The notes beneath the pieces were generated by a model. It was not told the origin of the DNA. It saw only the letters and a list, made by a program, of their open reading frames with translations, and searched no databases. A stretch of 64,000 nucleotides of DNA from Neobacillus sp. DY30 (lineage in GTDB: Bacteria; Bacillota; Bacilli; Bacillales; Cytobacillaceae). The stretch covers positions 4,594,001-4,658,000 of the forward strand of contig NZ_CP126093.1 of the NCBI RefSeq assembly GCF_030123065.1, read 5' to 3'. Below are positions 43,352 through 52,026 of this stretch, one piece after another (position 1 is the stretch's first letter; each line of letters begins with the position of its first letter). The position numbers and the translations under genes are program-made.

Positions 43352-44623
43352 ATGCAGCAAAAGCCGCTGGCATTTCGAATGCGCCCTAGAACAATTGAAG
43401 AAATCGTCGGACAGCAGCACCTAGTGGCAGATGATAAAATTATTGCCCGAATGGTGAAAGCGAAACAACTGACATCTATGATTTTATATGGACCGCCTGG
43501 CATAGGAAAAACCTCGATTGCCAGTGCGATCGCCGGCAGCACAAAATATGCCTTCCGTACACTAAACGCCGTTACAAACAATAAAAAAGACATGGAAATC
43601 GTTGCAGCAGAGGCGAAAATGTCCGGAAAAGTCATTTTGCTCTTAGATGAAGTCCATCGACTTGATAAAGGAAAACAGGATTTTCTATTGCCTTTTTTAG
43701 AAAATGGGATGATAACATTAATCGGTGCAACAACGAGTAACCCCTACCACGCGATTAATCCTGCTATCCGCAGCCGCTGTCAAATATTTGAACTAAAACC
43801 GTTGTCTCCTGAGGAAATCAAACTAGCATTAATCCGTGCCATCGAGGACGAAGAACGCGGATACGGAAAGTTAAAGATAGATATTGCAGAAGAAGCACTT
43901 ACTCATTTTGCGACCGCATCAAATGGGGATGTCCGCAGTTCGTTAAATGCACTAGAACTTGCCGTCCTTTCGACCGACAAAGATGAGAAAGAAGTCATCC
44001 ACATCGATATTAAAACGGCCGAGGAATGCATGCAAAAGAAAAGTTATGGCTCGGATAAAGATGGAGATGGTCATTATGATGTACTCTCCGCATTTCAAAA
44101 ATCAATTCGCGGAAGTGATGTGAATGCGGCCCTGCATTATCTTGGAAGATTAATAGAAGCGGGCGATCTTCAAAGTATTAGCAGAAGGTTACTTGTCATC
44201 GCCTACGAAGATGTTGGACTAGCCAGCCCACAGGCAGGGGCACGTACACTAGCCGCGATTGAAACTTCGGAAAGAATTGGTTTTCCTGAAGCCAGAATTC
44301 CTTTGGCTAATGCCGTAATTGAGCTATGTTTATCGCCGAAGTCCAACTCAGCCGTCATAGCCATCAGTGAAGCAATCTCCGATATCCAAAAGGGAAATAT
44401 TGGTGAGGTCCCTGATCATTTGCGTGACGCTCACTATAAAGGGGCACAAGAGCTGGGAAGAGGAATTGGATATTTATATCCTCACGATTATGAATCCGGA
44501 TGGGTACCTCAGCAATATCTTCCAAATAAATTAAAGAACAAGAAATATTATCAGCCTAAGAAAACTGGTAAATTTGAGCAGGCACTCGCAAGCGTGTATG
44601 AAAAATTAACGCGTAAAAAATAA
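43352..44623 (+). CDS. rarA: Replication-associated recombination protein RarA (MgsA)
   Basis: RarA is a clamp-loader-like AAA+ ATPase acting at stalled forks. The 423-residue protein has LAFRMRPRTIEEIVGQQHLV, Walker A ILYGPPGIGKTSIASA, Walker B ILLLDEVHRLDKGKQ, sensor GATTSNPYHAINPAIRSRCQ, and the C-terminal tetramerisation domain (GAQELGRGIGYLYPHDYESG). ATG at 43352 after GGAGAGATG. Divergent from cymR as in B. subtilis (yrvN). Confidence 0.95.
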   Translation: MQQKPLAFRMRPRTIEEIVGQQHLVADDKIIARMVKAKQLTSMILYGPPGIGKTSIASAIAGSTKYAFRTLNAVTNNKKDMEIVAAEAKMSGKVILLLDEVHRLDKGKQDFLLPFLENGMITLIGATTSNPYHAINPAIRSRCQIFELKPLSPEEIKLALIRAIEDEERGYGKLKIDIAEEALTHFATASNGDVRSSLNALELAVLSTDKDEKEVIHIDIKTAEECMQKKSYGSDKDGDGHYDVLSAFQKSIRGSDVNAALHYLGRLIEAGDLQSISRRLLVIAYEDVGLASPQAGARTLAAIETSERIGFPEARIPLANAVIELCLSPKSNSAVIAISEAISDIQKGNIGEVPDHLRDAHYKGAQELGRGIGYLYPHDYESGWVPQQYLPNKLKNKKYYQPKKTGKFEQALASVYEKLTRKK

Positions 44624-44654
44624 CCTCTAGGGACTTCCCAGAGGTTATTTTTTA
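44615..44654. terminator. Bidirectional terminator, rarA and ABC permease
   Basis: Stem AATAACCTCT / AGAGGTTATT with flanking A and T runs, between convergent genes; the permease stop codon is in the right arm. Confidence 0.85.
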
Positions 44655-45602
44655 CGCTGCGACATCTCTCTTTTTAAAAACAAAGAAAGCCAAAAATTGA
44701 AATATCACGAAGTAGATGATCAGCATAATGATTGAGAATGTCATTGTCATTCCCTCAAGGAGCGGGGTTCCCTCTATATATTGCATTAAATTGGTGTTAG
44801 CAAACAAAATGTATTTTGCCCAATCAAACTTCATTGACAATAGTGCGGTGAATTGACCACCCGTGAACAATAAGAATAAGGATAGCCCGATCGCCAAAGA
44901 ACTGTTCCGGAAGACAGATGAAATCATAAATGCCATCGTTGTCAGCATAATCATTTCGATTGAAGCTAACCCATAGTAAATGATTAAGTGAATTACGATA
45001 TGCTGTTCGGTTACTTGGCCATTAAAATAATTTAAATAAGGCAGTCCTTTTTCCGGGAATCCAAAAAGGATAGTGCCAAGCAGAGCTGAAAAACCAAATA
45101 GTACTCCTATCATTAATAAAGCAAACAATAGTACAGTTAAATACTTGGATAGTAAAATCTTACTTCGATTGATTGGGCGGATTAACAGAAGTTTAATAGT
45201 GCCCCAATTAAATTCACTGGCTACGATTCCGGCAGATATCACAATCGTAAACAGTCCTGCTAATAAGATAAGCTCAGAATTATCTTTTACAAATGACCAG
45301 ACATTATATTTTTCCCGAAAAGGAATATCATGCTCTAATCTGTATTCATTAATAGCAATTTGTTTTTTATAGTACTCTTGCTCCATTTTAATAGGACTGG
45401 ATTCTAATTGCTTTTTCAATGCCTCATTTTCCTGTTGTAATACCGGCTTCCACTCCTCTGTCGCATTCGGTTCCTCTTCAACGAGATTATATTTCATAAA
45501 GATTCCTGTGACCGAGATAATAATTAATAAAATACCAATCATTACATAGGTTCCAGGTCTTCTAAAAATTTTCATCCATTCGTTACGAAGTAAGTTAATC
45601 AT
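44652..45602 (-). CDS. ABC-2 type transporter permease
   Basis: A 316-residue permease: N-terminal helix (about 18-38, TYVMIGILLIIISVTGIFMK), an extracellular charged region (about 45-100), then five helices including LILLAGLFTIVISAGIVASE and the conserved EFNWGTIKLLLIRPINRSKI. Substrate unknown; similar pairs export peptides or lipids or give bacitracin-type resistance, but sequence does not decide. It overlaps the ATPase gene by eight bases, so the two form one transporter. Confidence 0.88.
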   Translation of the reverse strand: MINLLRNEWMKIFRRPGTYVMIGILLIIISVTGIFMKYNLVEEEPNATEEWKPVLQQENEALKKQLESSPIKMEQEYYKKQIAINEYRLEHDIPFREKYNVWSFVKDNSELILLAGLFTIVISAGIVASEFNWGTIKLLLIRPINRSKILLSKYLTVLLFALLMIGVLFGFSALLGTILFGFPEKGLPYLNYFNGQVTEQHIVIHLIIYYGLASIEMIMLTTMAFMISSVFRNSSLAIGLSLFLLFTGGQFTALLSMKFDWAKYILFANTNLMQYIEGTPLLEGMTMTFSIIMLIIYFVIFQFLAFFVFKKRDVAA

Positions 45603-46521
45603 GATCGATCCCCTCCTTTTGTGCCGTGACTTCGAGGAAGCGATCTTCTAATGTTTTCGATACTTCTTTAATTCCGAATACCTTAATATCCTCATCCACA
45701 AAGCTTTTTACCAATGCCGGTACACTTTCTTTTGGCAGCTCCAGAGTAATCCCGTTTCGGGAAGGAGACACAAGGATCGTTGGAAAGTTCAATTTCACAA
45801 GGTTTAATGCTTTATCACTTGGAATGACCTCAAACTCAAAACTCGCATTGTTGCTATGTACAAACTCTTGTACCAATTGTACATCAATGAGCTGCCCATT
45901 TTGAATAATCCCAATCCGGTCACACATCATTTCCATTTCAGAAAGGATATGACTTGAGACAATGACAGCCATATTTTTTTCTCTTGCCAATAGACGGATA
46001 TAGTCACGAATCTCTCTAATCCCTGCAGGATCCAGTCCGTTTGTCGGTTCATCCAAGATTAGAACTTTTGGATCGTGTAAAAGGCACTGTGCCAATCCTA
46101 ATCTTTGGCGCATCCCGAGTGAATAGGTTTTCACTTTATCATGAACTCTGTCTGATAGGCCGACCAGTTTTACTGTTTCATTGATTTTTTCCTTCGTAAT
46201 CCCTTTTACCATGCGTGCATAGTGAATTAAATTCTGATAGCCGCTGAGAAATTTATACATTTCCGGATTTTCAACGATCGCTCCGACATGTCTCACCGCA
46301 TCTTCAAAATTTGTTTTTATACTTTTACCACCTATCAAGATATCCCCAGATGTAATGTCTATGAGACCAACAATCATTCGAATAGTGGTTGTTTTACCAG
46401 CTCCATTGGGTCCGAGAAACCCAAATACTTCTCCTTTATTGACCTCAAAGCTGACATTGTCTATAATCGTTCTTCCTTTAATCACTTTGGTAACATCTTT
46501 AATAACTACGATTGATTCCAA
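45595..46521 (-). CDS. ABC transporter ATP-binding protein
   Basis: The 308-residue ATPase has Walker A GFLGPNGAGKTTTIRMIV, Q-loop, signature YSLGMRQRLGLAQ, Walker B VLILDEPTNGLDPAG, and the switch SSHILSEMEMMCD. A C-terminal extension of about 85 residues fits the DrrA/CcmA-like exporter class. Start is a TTG at 46521, seven bases after AGAGGGGG. Paired with the permease downstream. The pair is not part of the B. subtilis order as I know it. Confidence 0.88.
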   Translation of the reverse strand: MESIVVIKDVTKVIKGRTIIDNVSFEVNKGEVFGFLGPNGAGKTTTIRMIVGLIDITSGDILIGGKSIKTNFEDAVRHVGAIVENPEMYKFLSGYQNLIHYARMVKGITKEKINETVKLVGLSDRVHDKVKTYSLGMRQRLGLAQCLLHDPKVLILDEPTNGLDPAGIREIRDYIRLLAREKNMAVIVSSHILSEMEMMCDRIGIIQNGQLIDVQLVQEFVHSNNASFEFEVIPSDKALNLVKLNFPTILVSPSRNGITLELPKESVPALVKSFVDEDIKVFGIKEVSKTLEDRFLEVTAQKEGIDHD

Positions 46522-46583
46522 GAAATGTCCCCCTCTCTTCCTCAAGTTTACCGTATTACAGATAAAATTTCCCAATTTTATAT

Positions 46584-46614
46584 AAAAATTAAACCCCGAC
46601 CTTTAGGTTCGGGG
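46584..46614 (-). terminator. Hairpin after tcdA
   Basis: Stem CCCCGAACC / GGTCGGGG type (46594-46614) with a T-rich sequence behind it on the minus strand; weak T-run. Confidence 0.6.
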
Positions 46615-46621
46615 CTTGTTA

Positions 46622-47389
46622 CTATTTTTCGTCCGCTACACGAGTAATTTTTATATCAGCCAGCAATTGTCTTACTACATAGCTTGCCATGATTAATCCA
46701 CACGTGGATGGGACGAATGCATTTGATGATGGCGGCATTTGTGCTTTGCGAATTGGCGCGTTGGCATTCCCCACCTCTTTCTTGACATCTTCACGAATCA
46801 CGATTGGACTTTCATCGGAAAAGACCACTGGGATGCCCTTGTGAATTCTTTCTTTACGAAGCTTCGTACGGATAACTTTAGCGATTGGGTCTGTATGTGT
46901 TTTTGAAATATCGGCAATTTGGAAGCGAGTTGGATCCATTTTGTTGGCTGCACCCATACTGGAGATAATCGGGATGTTTCTTTTTAAACATTCTTTCATG
47001 AGATGAATTTTATAAATAATCGTATCAGAAGCATCAACGACAAAGTCCAATCCATGACTAAAAAATTCTTCATATGTTTCTTCTGTATAAAACATTTTTA
47101 AAGCAATGACTTCACAATCAGGATTTATGTCTTTGATACGTTCCTTCATAAGTTCAGCTTTTGGTTGTCCAACCGTTGATAGCAGTGCGATAAGCTGACG
47201 GTTTACATTTGTAATATCAACTGTATCTTTATCAACTAGTATTAGGCGTCCTACTCCAGATCGCGCCAGGGCTTCAGCCGCAAATGAGCCGACACCGCCA
47301 ATTCCTAACACAGCAACTGTAGCATTCTTCATAATATCTAAACCTTCTTTGCCTATGGCAAGTTCATTACGAGAAAATTGATGCAGCAT
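46622..47389 (-). CDS. tcdA: tRNA threonylcarbamoyladenosine dehydratase TcdA
   Basis: TcdA cyclises t6A37 of tRNA to ct6A using ATP. The 255-residue E1-like protein (YrvM) has the nucleotide motif AVLGIGGVGSFAAEALARSG, DKDTVDITNVNRQ, and a C-terminal SNAFVPSTCGLIMASYVV. The ATG at 47389 follows GGAGGATTCAC; a longer frame upstream has no site. The order tcdA, 6S RNA, aspS, hisS is conserved with B. subtilis. Confidence 0.93.
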   Translation of the reverse strand: MLHQFSRNELAIGKEGLDIMKNATVAVLGIGGVGSFAAEALARSGVGRLILVDKDTVDITNVNRQLIALLSTVGQPKAELMKERIKDINPDCEVIALKMFYTEETYEEFFSHGLDFVVDASDTIIYKIHLMKECLKRNIPIISSMGAANKMDPTRFQIADISKTHTDPIAKVIRTKLRKERIHKGIPVVFSDESPIVIREDVKKEVGNANAPIRKAQMPPSSNAFVPSTCGLIMASYVVRQLLADIKITRVADEK

Positions 47390-47543
47390 GTGAATCCTCC
47401 AGAAATTTATATTCGACTTATTATTATTTTTTACCCTAAAAAAATATAACATACTCCACTATAAATTCAAGTATTTCTATAGGGATTAAAAAACTCTAAA
47501 GAGTTGTTAAGATTGGATACTTCCCCTAATTATTTGGCTCCTG

Positions 47544-47712
47544 ATTTACGGGCACAATCATTCCGGTATTGTTCCCCTATTTCTTCGATTCATCATTTAC
47601 GGGCACAATCATTCCGGTATTGTTCCCTTATTTCTTCGATTCACCATTTACGGGCACAATCATGCCGGGATTGTTCCCTTATTTCTTCGATTCACCATTT
47701 ACGGGCACAATC
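47544..47712. repeat. 51-bp tandem repeat, more than three units
   Basis: GGGCACAATC recurs at 47550, 47601, 47652 and 47703, exactly 51 bp apart, with near-identical unit sequence. Within each full unit GGGcACAAT and ATTGTtCCC are inverted, so each can form a hairpin. The plus-strand frame stays open because 51 is a multiple of three, but I see no sign of a real gene. Confidence 0.9.
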
Positions 47713-47723
47713 CCATTTTCCCC

Positions 47724-47766
47724 AAAAATAAAAATAGCCTCCTGCTCATGCAGGAGACTATTTTTA
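47724..47766 (-). terminator. Terminator of the 6S RNA gene
   Basis: Stem AAAAATAG-CTCCTG / CAGGAG-CTATTTTT (47730-47765) followed on the minus strand by TTTTT; directly after the 6S RNA 3' end. Confidence 0.85.
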
Positions 47767-47972
47767 TAAGGGTCCCAATGGTGCCGTCGCGCTTAGTTCC
47801 TTCTTTTGATCCCGCCACTCTCGCAGGTGGGTGTCTTATTCCAAGTTTTTGTAAGTCCCTTTAACCGTATAGGTTGAGGCTTTTACGCAGCTTGAAAACC
47901 CAGACTCCCGAAGAAATAATGTTGGTCAAAAGTTAGGTAATACAACGAACATTTCAGGACACTTATTTGGTT
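47767..47972 (-). ncRNA. ssrS: 6S RNA (SsrS/BsrA type)
   Basis: 6S RNA mimics an open promoter and holds sigma-A RNA polymerase in stationary phase. The minus-strand transcript has ends that pair (AAGTGTCC near 47960 with GGGACCCTT near 47772, one mismatch), an internal bulge and hairpins such as CCCACCTGCGAGAGTGGCGGG region. It lies between tcdA and aspS, where B. subtilis bsrA is found. A good promoter and terminator flank about 200 bases. Ends are approximate by a few bases; identity rests on structure and synteny. Confidence 0.82.
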
Positions 47973-47978
47973 GACTTA

Positions 47979-48007
47979 ATAATATCATAAAGTGATAAAC
48001 CATTCAA
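47979..48007 (-). promoter_or_regulatory. Sigma-A promoter of 6S RNA
   Basis: TTGAAT (48002-48007) and TATTAT (47979-47984), 17-bp spacer, minus strand. It lies just before the start of the 6S transcript and beyond the aspS stop codon region. Confidence 0.7.
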
Positions 48008-48024
48008 GGTTTTATGAAAGCGTT

Positions 48025-49803
48025 TTATTCACTTTTATTGTTAACATTTAGTGACAAATGCAGTTCTTTTAATTGGGCCTCGGAAACAGTTCCAGGTGCG
48101 TCTGTTAACAAGTCGCTTGCACTAGCCGTTTTTGGGAATGCAATGGTATCTCGCAGGTTAGAACTACCTGCAAGCAGCATTACCAACCGGTCCAAACCAA
48201 GAGCGATTCCACCATGCGGCGGTGTACCATATTCGAAGGCATTCAATAAGAAACCAAATTGTTCTTGAGCTTCTTCAGGCGAAAAGCCAAGGACGTTAAA
48301 CATTTTTTCTTGAACAGAACGCTCAAAAATTCTTAATGAACCACCGCCGAGCTCATACCCATTTAATACAAGGTCATAGGCTTGTGCTCTTACTCTAGCA
48401 GGATCTGTATCTAAGTATGGGAGGTCTTCTCTAACCGGCATAGTGAACGGATGGTGGGCAGCATAATAACGGCCTTCTTCCTCACCATATTCAAGTAATG
48501 GCCAATCGGTAATCCATAGGAAATTGAACTTGCTTTGGTCAATTAATCCTAATTCTTTACCCAGCTTTAAGCGCAGTGCACCCAAGGCGTCAGCAACCAC
48601 ATTTTTCTTATCAGCTACAAATAAGAGAAGGTCTCCTTCATTCGCCTCCAAAACTGTTCTTAAAGCATTAGCATCTTCATCTGCAAAGAATTTAGCAATC
48701 GGACCTTTTAACCCCTCTGCATCTACCTTCAGCCAAGCAAGACCTTTTGCCCCATAAACTCCTACAAATTCTGTTAGTGCGTCAATATCCTTACGAGAAT
48801 ATTTTTCAGCAGCACCTTTTACGTTAATTCCCTTTACTTGCCCGCCATTTGCAACCGCAGCAGCAAATACTTTAAAACCAGATTCCTTAACTACCTCAGA
48901 AAGGTCTACCAGTTCGAGTCCAAAACGAGTATCAGGCTTATCTGAACCAAATCGGTTCATTGCTTCATCATAAGTCATTCGTGGAAATGGAGCAGCAATA
49001 TCGAGTCCTTTGACTTCTTTCATTAATCCAGTCATCATTTTTTCCATTAAGCCCAAGATATCCTCTTGGCCAAGGAAACTAGTTTCAATATCGATTTGTG
49101 TAAACTCTGGCTGACGGTCCGCACGTAAATCTTCATCACGGAAACAGCGGGCAATTTGATAGTAACGCTCAACCCCGCCAAGCATTAATAACTGCTTGAA
49201 TAACTGCGGTGATTGTGGAAGAGCATAGAACTCACCAGGATGAACACGGCTCGGCACTAGATAGTCGCGGGCTCCTTCTGGTGTACTTTTTGTTAAGATT
49301 GGTGTTTCAATATCTAAAAATCCTTCAGAATCAAGGAAATCTCTAATATGCTTCGTTACTTGATGACGCATTTTTAACGTTTCAAAAATCACCGGACGAC
49401 GGAAGTCTAAATAGCGATATTTGAGGCGCACGTCTTCAGATACATCTGTTTTATCAGTAATTGTAAATGGCGGTGTTTTTGCTTCGTTAATGATGGTTAC
49501 CGTTTCAGCTTGAACTTCAATCTTCCCGGTTTTTAAATTAGGATTTATCGTTCCAGCCTCACGGCTAATTACCTTTCCTTGAATATCCAGCACATACTCA
49601 CTGCGAATCTTTTCAGCCGTTTCTAGTGCTTCTTTCGAAACATCCGGATTAAAAACAACTTGAACAATACCTGAACGATCACGCAGATCGATAAAGATTA
49701 ATCCGCCAAGGTCACGGCGTTTTGAGACCCAGCCTTTAAGTGTTACTTTTTCACCAATGGCTGACTCGGGTACATCGCCACAAAAATACGTTCTCCCATA
49801 CAT
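48025..49803 (-). CDS. aspS: Aspartate-tRNA ligase
   Basis: AspS charges tRNA-Asp. The 592-residue bacterial-type protein has the N-terminal OB-fold anticodon domain (about 1-110, GEKVTLKGWVSKRRDLGG), class II motifs 2 and 3 (YYQIARCFRDEDLRADRQPE, GGIALGLDRLVMLLAG), and a GAD insertion (about 300-400). It starts 15 bases after hisS ends and is controlled with it by the upstream T-box. Confidence 0.96.
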   Translation of the reverse strand: MYGRTYFCGDVPESAIGEKVTLKGWVSKRRDLGGLIFIDLRDRSGIVQVVFNPDVSKEALETAEKIRSEYVLDIQGKVISREAGTINPNLKTGKIEVQAETVTIINEAKTPPFTITDKTDVSEDVRLKYRYLDFRRPVIFETLKMRHQVTKHIRDFLDSEGFLDIETPILTKSTPEGARDYLVPSRVHPGEFYALPQSPQLFKQLLMLGGVERYYQIARCFRDEDLRADRQPEFTQIDIETSFLGQEDILGLMEKMMTGLMKEVKGLDIAAPFPRMTYDEAMNRFGSDKPDTRFGLELVDLSEVVKESGFKVFAAAVANGGQVKGINVKGAAEKYSRKDIDALTEFVGVYGAKGLAWLKVDAEGLKGPIAKFFADEDANALRTVLEANEGDLLLFVADKKNVVADALGALRLKLGKELGLIDQSKFNFLWITDWPLLEYGEEEGRYYAAHHPFTMPVREDLPYLDTDPARVRAQAYDLVLNGYELGGGSLRIFERSVQEKMFNVLGFSPEEAQEQFGFLLNAFEYGTPPHGGIALGLDRLVMLLAGSSNLRDTIAFPKTASASDLLTDAPGTVSEAQLKELHLSLNVNNKSE

Positions 49804-49818
49804 GAAGATCCTCTCCTC

Positions 49819-51090
49819 TTATCTCTTAAGTTCTTGAAAATACTCTACAAATCGTGTTAACTCGATTTCCAATTGCTCGCCTGTAGCCATATTTTTAAGA
49901 TTAATTTTATTATTAGTAAGTTCATCGTCACCGAGAACGGCAACATACTTTGCATTCAATCGGTCAGCTGCTTTAAATTGTGCTTTGATTTTTCGATTTA
50001 AATAATCTCTCTCAGCAGAAACACCAGCTAGCCTTAACTTCTGCAGCAGCCCTACTGTATAATCCTTTGCCTCTTCACCTAATGCAGCTAAATAACAATC
50101 AATGCCTTGATTAATTTCGAGCTCAACGCCTTCAGCCTTAAGTGCAGCAATGAAGCGTTCAATACTCATCGCAAATCCAATTCCTGGAGTTTCTGGGCCG
50201 CCCATTTCTTCGGCTAAACCGTTATAACGTCCGCCGCCGCATAATGTGGTGATCGCTCCAAAGCCCTCTGCATCGCTCATAATTTCAAAAGCTGTGTGAT
50301 TATAGTAATCCAATCCACGTACAAGATTTGGATCTACAACAAACTCAATCTCTACTTGTGTTAGATACTGCTGTAATTTTTCGAAATAAGACCTAGAATC
50401 GTCATTTAGATAATCAATAATCGAAGGAGCAGTTTTCATCAATTCGTGATTATGATCCTGCTTGCAATCAAGAATTCTCAATGGATTTTTTTCAAGACGG
50501 TTTTGGCAGTCTTTACAAAATTCTCCGATTCTTGGCTGAAAGTGATTAACTAACGCATTGCGGTGAGCGGTTCTGCTCTCCTTATCTCCAAGACTATTGA
50601 TGACAAGCTTAAGCTTCTTCAGTCCCATTTCCTTGTATAAATTCATAGCTAGTGAGATAACTTCTGCGTCAATGGCTGGGTCGTTACTGCCTAATGCCTC
50701 GATACCAAATTGAACAAATTGACGGAAGCGACCTGCTTGCGGGCGTTCGTATCGGAACATAGGCCCCATATAAAAAAGTTTTACTGGTTGATTTGGATAT
50801 CCAAACATCTTTTTCTCAACAAACGCTCTTACTACAGCAGCAGTACCTTCTGGTCTAAGTGTGAGACTTCGGCCGCCGCGATCATCAAATGTGTACATTT
50901 CTTTTTGTACGATATCAGTGGTATCACCGACACCACGAGCAAATAGATCGGTATGTTCAAAGATTGGAGTCCTAATTTCTTGATATTGATATTTTTCACA
51001 AAGTTCTCTTGCTTTTGCTTCAATGAGCTGCCACTTTTCTACCTCTCCAGGCAGAATGTCCTGCGTGCCTCTCGGAATGCTAATCGACAT
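49819..51090 (-). CDS. hisS: Histidine-tRNA ligase
   Basis: HisS charges tRNA-His. The 423-residue protein begins MSISIPRGTQDILPGEVEKW, with motif 2 MFRYERPQAGRFRQF, the histidine-specific LVRGLDYYNHTAFEI and CGGGRYNGLAEEMGG, and a C-terminal anticodon domain (DCYLAALGEEAKDYTVGLLQ). I choose the ATG at 51090 from family N-termini and the GGAGG site; an upstream in-frame start at 51111 is less likely. First gene of hisS-aspS. Confidence 0.95.
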   Translation of the reverse strand: MSISIPRGTQDILPGEVEKWQLIEAKARELCEKYQYQEIRTPIFEHTDLFARGVGDTTDIVQKEMYTFDDRGGRSLTLRPEGTAAVVRAFVEKKMFGYPNQPVKLFYMGPMFRYERPQAGRFRQFVQFGIEALGSNDPAIDAEVISLAMNLYKEMGLKKLKLVINSLGDKESRTAHRNALVNHFQPRIGEFCKDCQNRLEKNPLRILDCKQDHNHELMKTAPSIIDYLNDDSRSYFEKLQQYLTQVEIEFVVDPNLVRGLDYYNHTAFEIMSDAEGFGAITTLCGGGRYNGLAEEMGGPETPGIGFAMSIERFIAALKAEGVELEINQGIDCYLAALGEEAKDYTVGLLQKLRLAGVSAERDYLNRKIKAQFKAADRLNAKYVAVLGDDELTNNKINLKNMATGEQLEIELTRFVEYFQELKR

Positions 51091-51124
51091 AGCAGAATTC
51101 CTCCTTACCATACTTTTTTATGTA

Positions 51125-51309
51125 AGGCTGTGTTAGATTTGTCTGTTGATTTGCGCTCCAGGCACTTCGCTTTCCGCAGGCGTTGCGGTGAGCCTCCTCG
51201 GCGCTAGCGCCTGTGGGGTCTCACCTGCTCCGTACTCCTGCAGGAGTCTTCGTGCCTTCCGCGCAAATCAACAGAGTGCAAATATCATCATTTCGCTTTA
51301 ACACAGCCT
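51125..51309. mobile_element. MITE-like palindromic element, about 185 bp
   Basis: Perfect 11-bp terminal inverted repeats AGGCTGTGTTA (51125-51135) and TAACACAGCCT (51299-51309). Inside, TCTGTTGATTTGCGC is inverted as GCGCAAATCAACAGA, and the GC-rich core (CCTCCTCGGCGCTAGCGCCTG) can fold. No ORF. Similar GC-rich palindromic elements recur in many Bacillus genomes. It sits between hisS and its T-box terminator. Confidence 0.75.
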
Positions 51310-51330
51310 ATGTAAAACATTTTATAAAAA

Positions 51331-51645
51331 ACAAAAAACTCCCGTCCCTTGTATAAATACAAGGGACGAGAGTTATATTCCCGCGGTGCCACCCTAGTTG
51401 AAGGCATAAACTTTCATGCACTTCCTCTTTTACAGTTAACGCCTGCATACGTTCTATTCCTAATAGAGGCGGATGTTTCCGATTTAAGTCGGACTTCCGT
51501 TTCCTTTTTCAGAGAGAAGCCTACGGAGTGTTCATTCATTAAGGTTCATGTAGAAATGCTCTCAGCCTAAGGCATTTCCTCTCTTGTCATGTTTTAGCTT
51601 AATTACTATGCTCCATCATTGGTTATTTCCATGTGCTTTTTATTT
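51331..51645 (-). promoter_or_regulatory. T-box riboswitch, hisS-aspS leader
   Basis: Antiterminator box AGGGTGGCACCGCGG at 51380-51394 and terminator stem of ACTCTCGTCCCTTGTA type with T-run at 51331-51373. Apical Stem I GAAATGC / GCATTTC is at about 51552-51577. The specifier loop reads GAACAC; CAC (His) is at 51528-51530. Responds to uncharged tRNA, presumably His; see findings. Confidence 0.93.
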
Positions 51646-51650
51646 ATATA

Positions 51651-51679
51651 ATATTACGGAGCATTGATTCCATTGTCAA
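51651..51679 (-). promoter_or_regulatory. Promoter of hisS-aspS
   Basis: Consensus -35 TTGACA (51674-51679), 17-bp spacer and TAATAT (51651-51656) on the minus strand, just before the T-box leader. Confidence 0.65.
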
Positions 51680-51686
51680 GAAGGAT

Positions 51687-51863
51687 TTATGATCTTTGGA
51701 GATGTTTTTTCAACTTTCTAACATCGCCGATCGTTAGTCCAAATTCGGAGGCAAGCTCAAACGTAGTATTATGCTGTTCGCTTTGAATAAAATCATGAAA
51801 ATCCACACCAAATAGCCTGCTATCCATAGATTGGACGCTATTTCCTTTATCGCTCGATCTCAT
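51687..51863 (-). CDS. YrzK-like small helix-turn-helix protein
   Basis: A 58-residue protein, MRSSDKGNSVQSMDSRLFGV..., whose second half (FELASEFGLTIGDVRKLKKH) looks like a helix-turn-helix of the kind found at the end of sigma factors. In B. subtilis a small gene, yrzK, lies between hisS and the amidase yrvJ; this is probably its counterpart. GAGGTGA precedes the ATG. Its stop lies just beyond the hisS promoter -35. DNA binding is inferred only. Confidence 0.75.
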   Translation of the reverse strand: MRSSDKGNSVQSMDSRLFGVDFHDFIQSEQHNTTFELASEFGLTIGDVRKLKKHLQRS

Positions 51864-52026
51864 CACCCATCACCTCGCAAGAATCACTATAATTGTTATT
51901 ATTTCCAACCATCACAAAAACTTACATGTGATAGTAAATTTCAAAATAGTGGATATTTAACAATTAAGGAATGATTTCCATGCCCTTTTACGATAAAATG
52001 AAAGATATTGTGAAGGGAGAGAGTGG

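Noticed and set aside
47544..47712. Possible CRISPR array
   Set aside because: Repeats are contiguous with no unique spacers and no cas genes nearby.
47504..47731. Plus-strand frame of 75 codons with a repeating 17-residue unit
   Set aside because: Open only because the DNA repeat is 51 bp, a multiple of three. No ribosome site; the peptide composition (RAQSFRYCS...) is not protein-like.
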